From contig JAXIVH010000187.1 of assembly GCA_036785325.1 (NCBI GenBank), positions 17,501-81,500 on the forward strand: a stretch of DNA of 64,000 nt, given 5' to 3'. Of this stretch, positions 1 to 12,600 are shown piece by piece (position 1 is the stretch's first letter; each line of letters begins with the position of its first letter). The notes below the pieces were generated by a model. The model was not told where the DNA came from, searched no databases, and was given only the letters and a program-made list of their open reading frames with translations. Origin of the DNA: Urophycis tenuis (lineage: Eukaryota; Chordata; Actinopteri; Gadiformes; Phycidae). Position numbers and translations under genes: made by a program.

Positions 1-940
1 TTATTTTATAAAGCCCACACCCGGGTTGGCTAGAAATTTCCAATCCTGGCTCAGTGATGGGGGGGGGGGGTCTGTTATGATTTTTTTTTATTTTTTTTTA
101 TATAAAGCCCACACCCAGGTGGCTAGAAATTTCCAATCCTGTCTCAGTGATGGGGGTGGGGTCTGTTATGATTTTTTTTATTTATTTTTTTTTATAAAGC
201 CCACACCCGGGTTGGCTAGAAATTTCCAATCCTGGCTCAGAAATGGGTGGGGGTCTGTTATGAATTTTTATTTTTTTATTTAATTTTTTTTTTATTATTT
301 TTTTTTTGTATAAAGCCCACCCCCGGGGTGGCTAGAAATTTCCAATCCTGGCTCTGTGATGGGGGGGGGGTCTTTTATGAATTTTTATTTATTTATTATT
401 TTTTATTTTTATAAAGCCCACACCCGGGGTGGCTAAAAATTTCCAATCCTGGCTCAGTGATGGGGGTGGGGTCTGTTATGATTTTTTTTTTTTTTTTTTT
501 TTATAAAGCCCAACCCCGGGGTGGCTAGAAATTTCCAATCCTGGCTCAGTGATTGGGGGGGGGGTCTGTTATGATTTTTTTTTTTTTTTTTTATAAAGCC
601 CACACCCGGGTGGCTAGAAATTTCCAATCCTGGCTCAGTGATGGTGGGGGGGGGTCTGTTATGATTTTTAAATTTTTTTTTTTTTATAAAGCCCACACCA
701 GAGGTGGCTAGAAATTTCCAATACTGGCTCAGTGATGGGTGGGGGTCTGTTATGAATTTTTATTTTTTTATTTATTTATTTTTTTTATTTTATTATTTTT
801 TGTATGAAGCCCACACCCGAGGTGGCTAGAAATTTCCAATCCTGCCTCAGTGATTGGGGGGGGGGGTCTGTTGTGATTTTTTTTTTTTTTTTTTTTTCTA
901 TCAAGCCCATACCCGGGCTGGCTAGACATTTCCAATCCTG
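1..940 (+). repeat. Block alpha, copy 1
   Basis: This run of about nine monomers has an uncommon series of markers: CACCCAGGTGG near 113, AGAAATGGGTGG near 240, CTAAAAATTTCC near 433, AACCCCGG near 510, CACCAGAGG near 690, CAATACTGG at 719 and TATGAAGCCC near 805. The same series recurs at 3121 with an offset of 3120-3122 bp. Copy 1 lacks one monomer that copy 2 has near 4025-4120: here the type-D unit joins directly to CTATCAAGCCCATACCC. This looks like a one-monomer deletion between T-tracts. Confidence 0.85.
604..620 (-). other. CENP-B-box-like motif in the short core variant (example)
   Basis: In monomers where the core reads CACCCGGGTGGCTAGAAA (three Gs instead of four), the minus strand reads TTTCTAGCCACCCGGGT. 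Compared with the essential CENP-B box pattern NTTCGNNNNANNCGGGN, eight of nine fixed positions match with exact spacing; the only mismatch is T for G at position 5. The same short variant occurs in dozens of monomers, for example near 3724, 10628, 24189, 29411, 35412, 40636 and 43470. The common four-G variant is one base too long. CENP-B binding is an inference. Confidence 0.4.
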
Positions 941-3120
941 TCTCAGTGATGGGGGGGGGGGGGGGGGGTCTGTTATGATTTTTTATTATTATTATTTTTT
1001 TATCACGCCCACACCCGGGGTGGCTAGACATTTCCAATCCTGGCTCAGTAATGGGGGGGGTCTGTTATGAATTTGTTTTTTTTATTATTTTTTTATAAAG
1101 CCCACCCCCGGGGTGGCTAGAAATTTCCAATCCTGCCTCAGTGATGGGGGGGGGTCTGTTGTTATTTTTCTTTATATATTTTTTTTTATAAAGCCCACCC
1201 CCGGGGTGGCTAGACATTTCCAATCCTGTCTCAGTGATGGGGGGGGGGGGGTCTGTTGTGATTTTATTTTATTTATTTTTCTTTATAAAGCCCACCCCCG
1301 GGGTGGCTAGAAATTTCCAATCCTGGCTCTGTGATGGGGGGGGGGGTGGTCTGTTATGATTTTTTATTATTTTATTTTTTTTATCAAGCCCACACCCGGG
1401 GTGGCTAGACATTTCCAATCCTGGCTCAGTAATGGGGGGGGGTCTGTTATGAATTTATTTTTTTTATTATTCTTTTATAAAGCCCACCCCCGGGGTGGCT
1501 AGAAATTTCCAATCCTGCCTCAGTGATGGGGGGGGGGGGTCTGTTGTTATTTTTTTTTATATTTTTTTTTTTATAAAGCCCACCCCCGGGGTGGCTAGAA
1601 ATTTCCAATCCTGGCTCTGTGATGGGGGGGGTTGTCTGTTCTGATTTTTTATTATTTTATTTTTTTTATCAAGCCCATACCCGGGGTGGCTAGACATTTC
1701 CAATCCTGGCTCAGTGATGGGGGTGGGGGTCTGTTATGATTTTTTTAATTTTTTTTTAAAATAATTTTATAATTTTTTTTTATAAAGCCCACACCAAGGG
1801 TGGCTAGAAATTTCCAATCCTGTCTCAGTGATGGGGGGGGGGGGGGGGTGTGTTGTGATTTTATTTATTTTTTATTTTTTTATAAAGCCCACCCCCGGGG
1901 TGGCTAGAAATTTCCAATCCTGTCTCAGTGATGGGGGGGGGGGGGGTCTGTTGTGATTTTATTATTATTATTTTTTTTTTATAAAGCCCACCCCCGGGGT
2001 GGCTAGAAATTTCCAATCCTGGCTTTGTGATGGGGGGGGGGGTCTGTTATGATTTTTTATTATTTTATTTTTTTTATCACGCCCACACCCGGGGTGGCTA
2101 GACATTTCCAATCCTGGCTCAGTAAAGGGGGGGGTCTGTTATGAATTTGTTTTTTTTATTATTTTTTTATAAAGCCCACCCCCGGGGTGGCAAGAAATTT
2201 CCAATCCTGGCTCAGTGATGGGGGTGGGGTGGGGTCTGTTATAATTTTTTTTAATATTTTTTTTTATAAAGCCCACACCCGGGGTGGCTAGAAAGTTCCA
2301 ATCCTGGCTCAGTGATGGGGGGGGGGGGGTCTGTTGTGATTTTTTTTTTTTTTTTTTTTTTTATAAAGCCCACACCCGGGTTGGCTAGAAATTTCCAATC
2401 CTGCCTCAGTGATGGGGGGGGGGGGGGGTCTGTTGTTATTTTTTTTTATATATTTTTTTTTATGAAGCCCACCCCCGGGGTGGCTAGAAATTTCCAATCC
2501 TGGCTCTGTGATGGGGGGGGGTTGTCTGTTATGATTTTTTATTATTTTATTTTTTTTATCAAGCCCACAACCGGGGTGGCTAGACATTTCCAATCCTGGC
2601 TCAGTAATGGGGGGGGTCTGTTATGAATTTGTTTTTTTTATTATTTTTTTATAAAGCCCAACCCCGGGGTGGCTAGAAATTTCCAATCCTGGCTCAGTGA
2701 TGGGGGTGGGGGGGGGTCTGTTATGATTTTTTTTTTTTTTTTTTTTTATAAAGCCCACACCTGGGGTGGCTAGAAAGTTCCAATCCTGGCTCAGTGATGG
2801 GGGGGGGGGGGTCTGTTGTGATTTTTTAATTTTTTATTTTTTTTTATAAAGCCCACCCCCGGGGTGGCTAGAAATTTCCAATCCTGACTCTGTGATGGGG
2901 GTGGGGTCTGTTATGATTTTTAATTTTTTTATATTTGTTTATAAAGCCCACACCCGGGTTGGCTAGAAATTTCCAATCCTGCCTCAGTGATGGGGGGGGG
3001 GGGGTCTGTTGTTATTTTTTTTGTATATATTTTTTTTTATAAAGCCCACCCCCGGGGTGGCTAGAAATTTCCAATCCTGCCTCAGTGATGGGGGTGGGGG
3101 GTCTGTTATGATTTTTTATT
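941..3120 (+). repeat. HOR-II type mosaic
   Basis: Monomers here follow the D-B-C order with HOR-II markers. Type D often ends GTTGTTATT instead of GTTGTGATT. Type B often has GGTTGTCTG in place of a clean G-run (near 1630 and 2521). Type C uses ATCAAG with GACATT and AGTAATG, or AGTAAAG near 2130. One N-type spacer with TTTAAAATAATTTTAT lies near 1755. The order is similar to, but not an exact copy of, blocks near 15, 27 and 39 kb. Confidence 0.75.
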
Positions 3121-3930
3121 TTATTTTATAAAGCCCACACCCGGGTTGGCTAGAAATTTCCAATCCTGGCTCAGTGATGGGGGGGGGGGGGTCTGTTATG
3201 ATTTTTTTTTATTTTTTTTTATATAAAGCCCACACCCAGGTGGCTAGAAATTTCCAATCCTGTCTCAGTGATGGGGGTGGGGTCTGTTATGATTTTTTTT
3301 TTTTTTTTTTTTTTATAAAGCCCACACCCGGGTTGGTTAGAAATTTCCAATCCTGGCTCAGTAATGGGTGGGGGTCTGTTATGAATTTTTATTTTTTTAT
3401 TTAATTTTTTTTTTATTATTTTTTTTTTTTATAAAGCCCACCCCCGGGGTGGCTAGAAATTTCCAATCCTGGCTCTGTGATGGGGGGGGGGGTCTTTTAT
3501 GAATTTTTATTTATTTATTATTTTTTATTTTTATAAAGCCCACACCCGGGGTGGCTAAAAATTTCCAATCCTGGCTCAGTGATGGGGGTGGGGTCTGTTA
3601 TGATTTTTTTTTTTTTTTTTTTTTATAAAGCCCAACCCCGGGGTGGCTAGAAATTTCCAATTCTGGCTCAGTGATTGGGGGGGGGGTCTGTTATGATTTT
3701 TTTTTTTTTTTTTTATAAAGCCCACACCCGGGTGGCTAGAAATTTCCAATCCTGGCTCAGTGATGGTGGGGGGGGGTCTGTTATGATTTTTTAAATTTTT
3801 TTTTTTTATAAAGCCCACACCAGAGGTGGCTAGAAATTTCCAATACTGGCTCAGTGATGGGTGGGGGTCTGTTATGAATTTTTATTTTTTTATTTATTTA
3901 TTTTTTTTATTTTATTATTTTTTGTATGAA
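3121..3930 (+). repeat. Block alpha, copy 2
   Basis: This is a near-identical copy of bases 1-810. Base 3121 matches base 1, and CAATACTGG at 3841 matches 719. Differences are mostly in homopolymer lengths plus a few substitutions, for example AATTCTGG near 3659 against AATCCTGG, and AGTAATGG near 3361 against AGAAATGG. The block runs directly into the 909-bp higher-order repeat, which begins with its last marker, TATGAAGCCCACACCCGAGG. Confidence 0.87.
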
Positions 3931-4839
3931 GCCCACACCCGAGGTGGCTAGAAATTTCCAATCCTGCCTCAGTGATTGGGGGGGGGGGGTCTGTTGTGAT
4001 TTTTTTTTTTTTTTTTTTTTTTTATAAAGCCCACCCCCGGGGTGGCAAGAAATTTCCAATCCTGGCTCTGTGATGGGGGGGGGGGGGGGGGTCTGTTATG
4101 ATTTTTTTTTTTTTTTTTTTTTTCTATCAAGCCCATACCCGGGCTGGCTAGACATTTCCAATCCTGGCTCAGTAATGGGGGGGGGGGTCTGTTATGAATT
4201 TTTTTTTTTCATTTTTTTTTATAAATCCCACACCCGGGGTGGCTAGAAATTTCCAATCCTGGCTCAGTGATGGGGGGGGGGTCTGTTATGATTTTTTAAA
4301 TTTTTTTTAAATATAATTTTATTATTTTTTTTATAAAGCCCACACCCGTGGTGGCTAGAAATTTCAAATCCTGCCTCAGTGATGGGGGGGGGGGTCTGTT
4401 GTGATTTTTTATTATTTTTTTTATTTTATAAAGCCCACCCCCGGGGTGGCTAGAAATTTCCAATCCTGGCTCTGTGATTGGGGGGGGGGGGGGGTCTGTT
4501 ATGATTTTTTTTTATTTTATTTTTTTTATCAAGCCCACACCCGGGGTGGCTAGTCATTTCCAATCCTGGCTCAGTAATGGGGGGGGGGTCTGTTATGAAT
4601 TTGTTTTTTAAATTATTTTTTTATAAAGCCCACACCCGGGGTGGCTAGAAATTTCCAATCCTGGCTCAGTGATGGGGGTGGGGGGGGTCTGTTATGATTT
4701 TTTTTTTTTTTTTTATAAAGCCCACACCCGGGGTGGCTAGACATTTCCAATCCTGGCTCAGTAATGGGGGGGGGGGTCTGTTATGAATTTTTATTTTTTT
4801 ATTTATTTATTTTTTTTATTTTATTATTTTTTGTATGAA
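3931..4839 (+). repeat. 909-bp higher-order repeat, copy 1 (nine monomers)
   Basis: Nine distinct monomers make up this unit. In order their markers are: GAAGCCCACACCCGAGG; a CCCCCGG core with GGCAAG and CTCTGTG; CTATCAAGCCCATACCC with GACATT; ATAAATCCC followed by a TTTAAATATAATTTTATT spacer; TTTCAAATCCTGCCTCAG; CTCTGTGATTGG; ATCAAG with GTCATT and AGTAATG; a unit with GATGGGGGTGG; and GACATT with AGTAATG and a long TATTTATTT-rich spacer. Monomers 4 to 8 are the N-D-B-C-A order seen elsewhere. The marker GCCCACACCCGAGG returns 909 bp later. Confidence 0.92.
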
Positions 4840-5748
4840 GCCCACACCCGAGGTGGCTAGAAATTTCCAATCCTGCCTCAGTGATTGGGGGGGGGGGGGT
4901 CTGTTGTGATTTTTTTTTTTTTTTTTTTTTTTTATAAAGCCCACCCCCGGGGTGGCAAGAAATTTCCAATCCTGGCTCTGTGATGGGGGGGGGGGGGGGG
5001 TCTGTTATGATTTTTTTTTTTTTTTTTTTTTCTATCAAGCCCATACCCGGGCTGGCTAGACATTTCCAATCCTGGCTCAGTAATGGGGGGGGGGGGTCTG
5101 TTATGAATTTTTTTTTTTCATTTTTTTTTATAAATCCCACACCCGGGGTGGCTAGAAATTTCCAATCCTGGCTCAGTGATGGGGGGGGGGTCTGTTATGA
5201 TTTTTTAAATTTTTTTTAAATATAATTTTATTATTTTTTTTATAAAGCCCACACCCGGGGTGGCTAGAAATTTCAAATCCTGCCTCAGTGATGGGGGGGG
5301 GGGTCTGTTGTGATTTTTTATTATTTTTTTTATTTTATAAAGCCCACCCCCGGGGTGGCTAGAAATTTCCAATCCTGGCTCTGTGATTGGGGGGGGGGGG
5401 GGGTCTGTTATGATTTTTTTTTATTTTATTTTTTTTATCAAGCCCACACCCGGGGTGGCTAGTCATTTCCAATCCTGGCTCAGTAATGGGGGGGGGGTCT
5501 GTTATGAATTTGTTTTTTAAATTATTTTTTTATAAAGCCCACACCCGGGGTGGCTAGAAATTTCCAATCCTGGCTCAGTGATGGGGGTGGGGGGGGTCTG
5601 TTATGATTTTTTTTTTTTTTTTTATAAAGCCCACACCCGGGGTGGCTAGACATTTCCAATCCTGGCTCAGTAATGGGGGGGGGGGTCTGTTATGAATTTT
5701 TATTTTTTTATTTATTTATTTTTTTTATTTTATTATTTTTTGTATGAA
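4840..5748 (+). repeat. 909-bp higher-order repeat, copy 2
   Basis: This copy has the same nine-monomer order as copy 1, with very few substitutions (for example CACCCGGGG near 5257 where copy 1 has CACCCGTGG). The G-run of the second monomer is 16 long here, 17 in copy 1 and 22 in copy 3, so homopolymer length drifts faster than the core sequence. Confidence 0.92.
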
Positions 5749-6600
5749 GCCCACACCCGAGGTGGCTAGAAATTTCCAATCCTGCCTCAGTGATTGGGGG
5801 GGGGGGTCTGTTGTGATTTTTTTTTTTTTTTTTTTTTTTTATAAAGCCCACCCCCGGGTTGGCAAGAAATTTCCAATCCTGGCTCTGTGATGGGGGGGGG
5901 GGGGGGGGGGGGGTCTGTTATGATTTTTTTTTTTTTTTTTTTTTCTATCAAGCCCATACCCGGGCTGGCTAGACATTTCCAATCCTGGCTCAGTAATGGG
6001 GGGGGGGGTCTGTTATGAATTTTTTTTTTTCATTTTTTTTTATAAAGCCCACACCCGGGCTGGCTAGAAATTTCCAATCCTGGCTCAGTGATGGGGGGGG
6101 GGTCTGTTATGATTTTTTAAATTTTTTTTAAATATAATTTTATTATTTTTTTTATAAAGCCCACACCCGGGGTGGCTAGAAATTTCAAATCCTGCCTCAG
6201 TGATGGGGGGGGGGTCTGTTGTGATTTTTTATTATTTTTTTTATTTTATAAAGCCCACCCCCGGGGTGGCTAGAAATTTCCAATCCTGGCTCTGTGATTG
6301 GGGGGGGGGGGGGGGTCTGTTATGATTTTTTTTTATTTTATTTTTTTTATCAAGCCCACACCTGGGGTGGCTAGTCATTTCCAATCCTGGCTCAGTAATG
6401 GGGGGGGGGGGTCTGTTATGAATTTGTTTTTTAAATTATTTTTTTATAAAGCCCACACCCGGGGTGGCTAGAAATTTCCAATCCTGGCTCAGTGATGGGG
6501 GTGGGGGGGGTCTGTTATGATTTTTTTTTTTTTTTTATAAAGCCCACACCCGGGGTGGCTAGACATTTCCAATCCTGGCTCAGTAATGGGGGGGGTCTGT
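5749..6600 (+). repeat. 909-bp higher-order repeat, copy 3 (incomplete)
   Basis: The order follows copies 1 and 2 until the ninth monomer. After AGTAATGGGG and TATGAA near 6600, the spacer changes to the TTTCCATTTTTT type that normally follows monomer 3. The array then re-enters the N-D-B-C-A series. The junction is what unequal exchange between non-equivalent T-rich spacers would leave. Copy-specific changes include CCCGGGTTGG near 5856 and CCCGGGCTGG near 6051. Confidence 0.88.
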
Positions 6601-9600
6601 TATGAAATTTTTTTTTCCATTTTTTTTTATAAAGCCCACACCCGGGGTGGCTAGAAATTTCCAATCCTGGCTCAGTGATGGGGGGGGGGTCTGTTATGAT
6701 TTTTTTTAATTTTTTTTAAATATAATTTTATTATTTTTTTTATAAAGCCCACACCCGGGGTGGCTAGAAATTTCCAATCCTGCCTCAGTGATGGGGGGGG
6801 GGGGGGTCTGTTGTGATTTTTAATTTTTTTTATTTTTTTATAATGCCCACCCCCGGGGTGGCTAGAAATTTCCAATCCTGGCTCTGTGATGGGGGGGGGG
6901 GGGGGTCTGTTATGATTTTTTATTATTATTTTTTTTTTATCAAGCCCACACCCGGGGTGGCTAGTCATTTCCAATCCTGGCTCAGTAATGGGGGGGGGTC
7001 TGTTATGAATTTGTTTTTTTTTATTATTTTTTTATAAAGCCCACACCCGGGGTGGCTAGAAATTTCCAATCCTGGCTCAGTGATGGGGGTGGGGGGGGGT
7101 CTGTTATGATTTTTTTTTATTTTTTTTTTTATAAAGCCCACACCCGGGGTGGCTAGAAAGTTCCAATCCTGGCTCAGTGATGGGGGGGGGGTCTGTTGTG
7201 ATTTTATTTATTTATTTTTTTTTTTATAAAGCCCACCCCCGGGGTGGCTAGAAATTTCCAATCCTGGCTCTGTGATGGGGGTGGGGTCTGTTATGATTTT
7301 TAATTTTTTAATTTTTTTTTTATAAAGCCCAGACCCGGGGTGGCTAGAAATTTCCGATCCTGGCTCAGTGATGGGGGTGGGGTCTGTTATGATTTTTTTT
7401 TTTTTTTTTTTTTTTATAAAGCCCACACCCGGGGTGGCTAGAAATTTCCAATCCTGGCTCAGTGAAGGGGGGTTGGGGGGTCTGTTATGATTTTTTTTTT
7501 TTTTTTTTTTTATAAAGCCCACACCCGGGGTGGCTAGAAATTTCCAATCCTGGCTCAGTAATGGGGGGGGTCTGTTATGAATTTGTTTTTTTTTATTTTT
7601 TATAAAGCCCACACCCGGGGTGGCTAGAAATTTCCAATCCTGGCTCTGTGATGGGGGTGGGGTCTGTTATGATTTTTAATTTTTTTATTTTTTTTTTATA
7701 AAGCCCACACCCGGGGTGGCTAGAAATTTCCGATCCTGGCTCAGTGATGGGGGTGGGGTCTATTATGATTTTTTTTTATTTTCATATAAAGCCCACACCC
7801 GGGGTGGCTAGAAATTTCCAATCCTGGCTCAGTGATGGGGGGGGGGGTCTGTTATGATTTTTTTAATTTTTTTTTTAAATAATTTTATTATTTTTTTTAT
7901 AAAGCCCACACCCGGGGTGGCTAGAAATTTCCAATCCTGCCTCAGTGATGGGGGGGGGGGGGGGGGGGGTCTGTTGTGATTTTTTTTTTTTTTTTTTTTT
8001 TTATAAAGCCCACACCCGGGGTGGCTAGTCATTTCCAATCCTGGCTCAGTAATGGGGGGGGTCTGTTATGAATTTGTTTTTTTTATTATTTTTTTATAAA
8101 GCCCACACCCGGGGTGGCTAGAAATTTCCAATCCTGCCTCAGTGAATGGGGGGGGGTCTGTTGTGATTTTTTTAATTTTTTTTAAATATAATTTTATTAT
8201 TTTTTTTATAAAGCCCACACCCGCGGTGGCTAGAAATTTCAAATCCTGCCTCAGTGATTGGGGGGGGTCTGTTGTGATTTTTTTTTTTTTTTTTTTTTTT
8301 ATAAAGCACACCCCCGGGGTGGCTAGAAATTTCCAATCCTGGCTCTGTGATTGGGGGGGGGGGGGGGTCTGTTATGATTTTTTATTATTATTTTTTTTTT
8401 ATCAAGCCCACACCCGGGGTGGCTAGTCATTTCCAATCCTGGCTCAGTAATGGGGGGGGGTCTGTTATGAATTTGTTTTTTTAATTATTTTTTTATAAAG
8501 CCCACACCCGGGGTGGCTAGAAATTTCCAATCCTGGCTCAGTGATGGGGGTGGGGGGGGTCTGTTATGATTTTTTTTTTTTTTTTATAAAGCCCACACCC
8601 GGGGTGGCTAGACATTTCCAATCCTGGCTCAGTAATGGGGGGGGTCTGTTATGAATTTTTTTTTTTCATTTTTTTTTATAAAGCCCACACCCGGGGTGGC
8701 TAGAAATTTCCAATCCTGGCTCAGTGATGGGGGTGGGGTCTGTTATGATTTTTTTAATTTTTTTTAAATATAATTTTATTATTTTTTTTATAAAGCCCAC
8801 ACCCGGGGTGGCTAGAAATTTCCAATCCTGCCTCAGTGATGGGGGGGGGGGGGGTCTGTTGTGATTTTTTTTTTTTTTTTTTTTTTTATAAAGCCCACCC
8901 CCGGGGTGGCTAGAAATTTCCAATCCTGGCTCTGTGATGGGGGGGGGGGGGGTGGGGGGGTCTGTTATGATTTTTTTTTTTTTTTTTTTATAAAGCCCAC
9001 ACCCAGGTGGCTAGAAATGTCCAATCCTGGCTCAGTGATGGGGGTTGGGTCTGTTATGATTTTTTTTATTTTTTTTTTTATAAAGCCCACACCCGGGGTG
9101 GCTAGTCATTTCCAATCCTGGCTCAGTAATGGGGGGGGTCTCTTATGAATTTGTTTTTTTTATTATTTTTTTATAAAGCCCAAACCCGGGGTGGCTAGAA
9201 ATTTCCTATCCTGGCTCAGTGATGGGGGTAGGGGGGGGTCTGTTATGATTTTTTTTTTTTTTTTTTTTTATAAAGCCCACACCCGGGGTGGCTAGAAATT
9301 TCCAATCCTGGCTCTGTGATGGGGGTGGGGTCTGTTATGATTTTTAATTTTTTTATTTTTTTTTTATAAAGCCCACACCCGGGGTGGCTAGAAATTTCCG
9401 ATCCTGGCTCAGTGATGGGGGTGGGGTCTATTATGATTTTTTTTTATTTTTTATATAAAGCCCACACCCGGGGTGGCTAGAAATTTCCAATCCTGGCTCT
9501 GTGATTGGGGGGGGGGGGGTCTGTTATGATTTTTTATTATTTTTTTTTTTTTATCAAGCCCACACCCGGGGTGGCTAGTCATTTCCAATCCTGGCTCAGT

Positions 9601-12600
9601 AATGGGGGGGGGTCTGTTATGAATTTGTTTTTTTAATTATTTTTTTATAAAGCCCACACCCGGGGTGGCTAGAAATTTCCAATCCTGGCTCAGTGATGGG
9701 GGTGGGGGGGGTCTGTAATGATTTTTTTTTTTTTTTTATAAAGCCCACACCCGGGGTGGCTAGACATTTCCAATCCTGGCTCAGTAATGGGGGGGGTCTG
9801 TTATGAATTTTTTTTTTTTTCTTTTTTTTTATAAAGCCCACACCCGGGGTGGCTAGAAATTTCCAATCCTGGCTCAGTGATGGGGGTGGGGTCTGTTATG
9901 ATTTTTTAAATTTTTTTTAAATATAATTTTATTATTTTTTTTATAAAGCCCACACCCGGGGTGGCTAGAAATTTCCAATCCTGCCTCAGTGATGGGGGGG
10001 GGGGGGGGTCTGTTGTGATTTTTTTTTTTTTTTTTTTTTTTATAAAGCCCACCCCCGGGGTGGCTAGAAATTTCCAATCCTGGCTCTGTGATGGGGGGGG
10101 GGGGTGGGGGGGTCTGTTATGATTTTTTTTTATTTTTTTTTATAAAGCCCACACCCAGGTGGCTAGAAATGTCCAATCCTGGCTCAGTGATGGGGGTGGG
10201 GTCTGTTATGATTTTTTTTTTTTTTTTTTTTTATAAAGCCCACAAACGGGGTGGCTAGAAATTTCCAATCCTGGCTCAGTGATGGGGGTGGGGGGGGGTC
10301 TGTTATGATTTTTTTTTTTTTTTTTTTTTATTAAGCCCACACCCGGGGTGGCTAGAAAGTTCCAATCCTGGCTCAGTGATGGGGGGGGGTCTGTTGTGAT
10401 TTTTTTTTATTTTATTTTTCTTTATAAAGCCCACCCCCGGGGTGTCTAGAAATTTCCGATCCTGGCTCAGTGATGGGGTCGGGGTCTGTTATGATTTTTT
10501 ATTTTTATTTTTTTTTTATAAACCCCACACCCGGGGTGGCTAGAAATTTCCAATCCTGGCTCAGTGATGGGGGGGGGGGGGGGGGTCTGTTGTTATTATT
10601 ATTATTTTTTTTTTTATAAAGCCCACACCCGGGTGGCTAGAAATTTCCAATCCTGGCTCAGTGATGGGGGGGGGGTCTGTTATGATTTTTTAAATTTTTT
10701 TTAAAAATAATTTCATTATTTTTTTTATAAAGCCCACACCCGGGGGTGGCTAGAAATTTCCAATCCTGCCTCAGTGATGGGGGGGGGGTCTGTTGTGATT
10801 TTTTATTTTTTTTTATTTTTTTATAAAGCCCACCCCCGGGGTGGCTAGAAATTTCCAATCCTGGCTCTGTGATGGGGGGGGGGGGGGGTCTGTTATGATT
10901 TTTTATTATTATTTTTTTTTTATCAAGCCCACACCCGGGGTGGCTAGTCATTTCCAATCCTGGCTCAGTAATGGGGGGGGTCTCTTATGAATTTGTTTTT
11001 TTTATTATTTTTTTATAAAGCCCACACCCGGGGTGGCTAGAAATTTCCTATCCTGGCTCAGTGATGGGGGTAGGGGGGGGTCTGTTATGATTTTTTTTTT
11101 TTTTTTTTTTATAAAGCCCACACCCGGGGTGGCTAGAAATTTCCAATCCTGGCTCTGTGATGGGGGTGGGGTCTGTTATGATTTTTAATTTTTTTATTTT
11201 TTTTTTATAAAGCCCAGAAATTTCCGGCTAGAAATTTCCGATCCTGGCTCAGTGATGGGGGTGGGGTCTATTATGATTTTTTTTTATTTTTTATATAAAG
11301 CCCACACCCGGGGTGGCTAGAAATTTCCAATCCTGGCTCAGTGATGGGGGGGGGGGTCTGTTATGATTTTTTTATTTTTTTTTTTAAATATATATATATT
11401 TTTTTTTATAAAGCCCACACCCGGGGTGGCTAGAAATGTCCAATCCTGCCTCAGTGATGGGAGGGGGGGGGGGGGGGGTCTGTTGTGATTTTTTATTTTA
11501 TTATTTTTTTTATAAAGCCCACACCCGGGGTGGCTACTCATTTCCAATCCTGGCTCAGTAATGGGGGGGGTCTGTTATGAATTTGTTTTTTTTATTATTT
11601 TTTTACAAAGCCCACACCCGGGGTGGCTAGAAATTTCCAATCCTGCCTCAGTGATGGGGGGGGGGGGGTCTGTTGTGATTTTTTTTTTTTTTTTTTTTTT
11701 TTATAAAGCCCACACCCGGGGTGGCTAGACATTTCCAATCCTGGCTCAGTAATGGGGGGGGTCTGTTATGATTTTTTTTTTTTTCTTTTTTTTTTTATAA
11801 AGCCCACACCCGGGGTGGCTAGAAATTTCCAATCCTGGCTCAGTGATGGGGGGGGGGGTCTGTTATGTTTTTTTTTTTTTTTTTTCATAAAGCCCACACC
11901 TGGGTGGCTAGAAATTTCCAATCCTGGCTCAGTGATGGGGGGGGGGGGGGGTCTGTTGTGATTTTTTTTTTTTTTTTTTAAATATTTTTATTATTTTTTT
12001 TATAAAGCCCACTCCCGAGGTGGCTAGAAATTTCCAATCCTGCCTCAGTGATGGGGGGGGGGGGGTCTGTTGTGATTTTTTATTTTTTTTATTTTTTATA
12101 AAGCCCACCCCCGGGGTGGCTAGAAATTTCCAATCCTGGCTCTGTGATGGGGGGGGGGGGGTCTGTTATGATTTTTTATTATTATTATTTTTTTATCAAG
12201 CCCACACCCGGGGTGGTTAGTCATTTCCAATCCTGGCTCAGTAATGGGGGGGGTCTTTTATGAATTTGTTTTTTTTATTATTTTTTTATAAAGCCCACAC
12301 CCGGGGTGGCAAGAAATTTCCAATCCTGGCTCAGTGATGGGGGGGGGGGGGGGGGTCTGTTATGATTTTTTATTTTTTGTATTTTTATAAAGCCCACACC
12401 AGAGGTGGCTAGAAATTTCCAATCCTGGCTCAGTGATGGGTGGGGGTCTGTTATGAATTTTTATTTTTTATTTTTTTATTTTTTTTTATTTTATTATTTT
12501 TTGTATAAAGCCCACACCCGAGGTGGCTAGAAATTTCCAATCCTGCCTCAGTGATGGGGGGGGGGGGGGGTCTGTTGTGATTTTTTATTTTTTTTATTTT

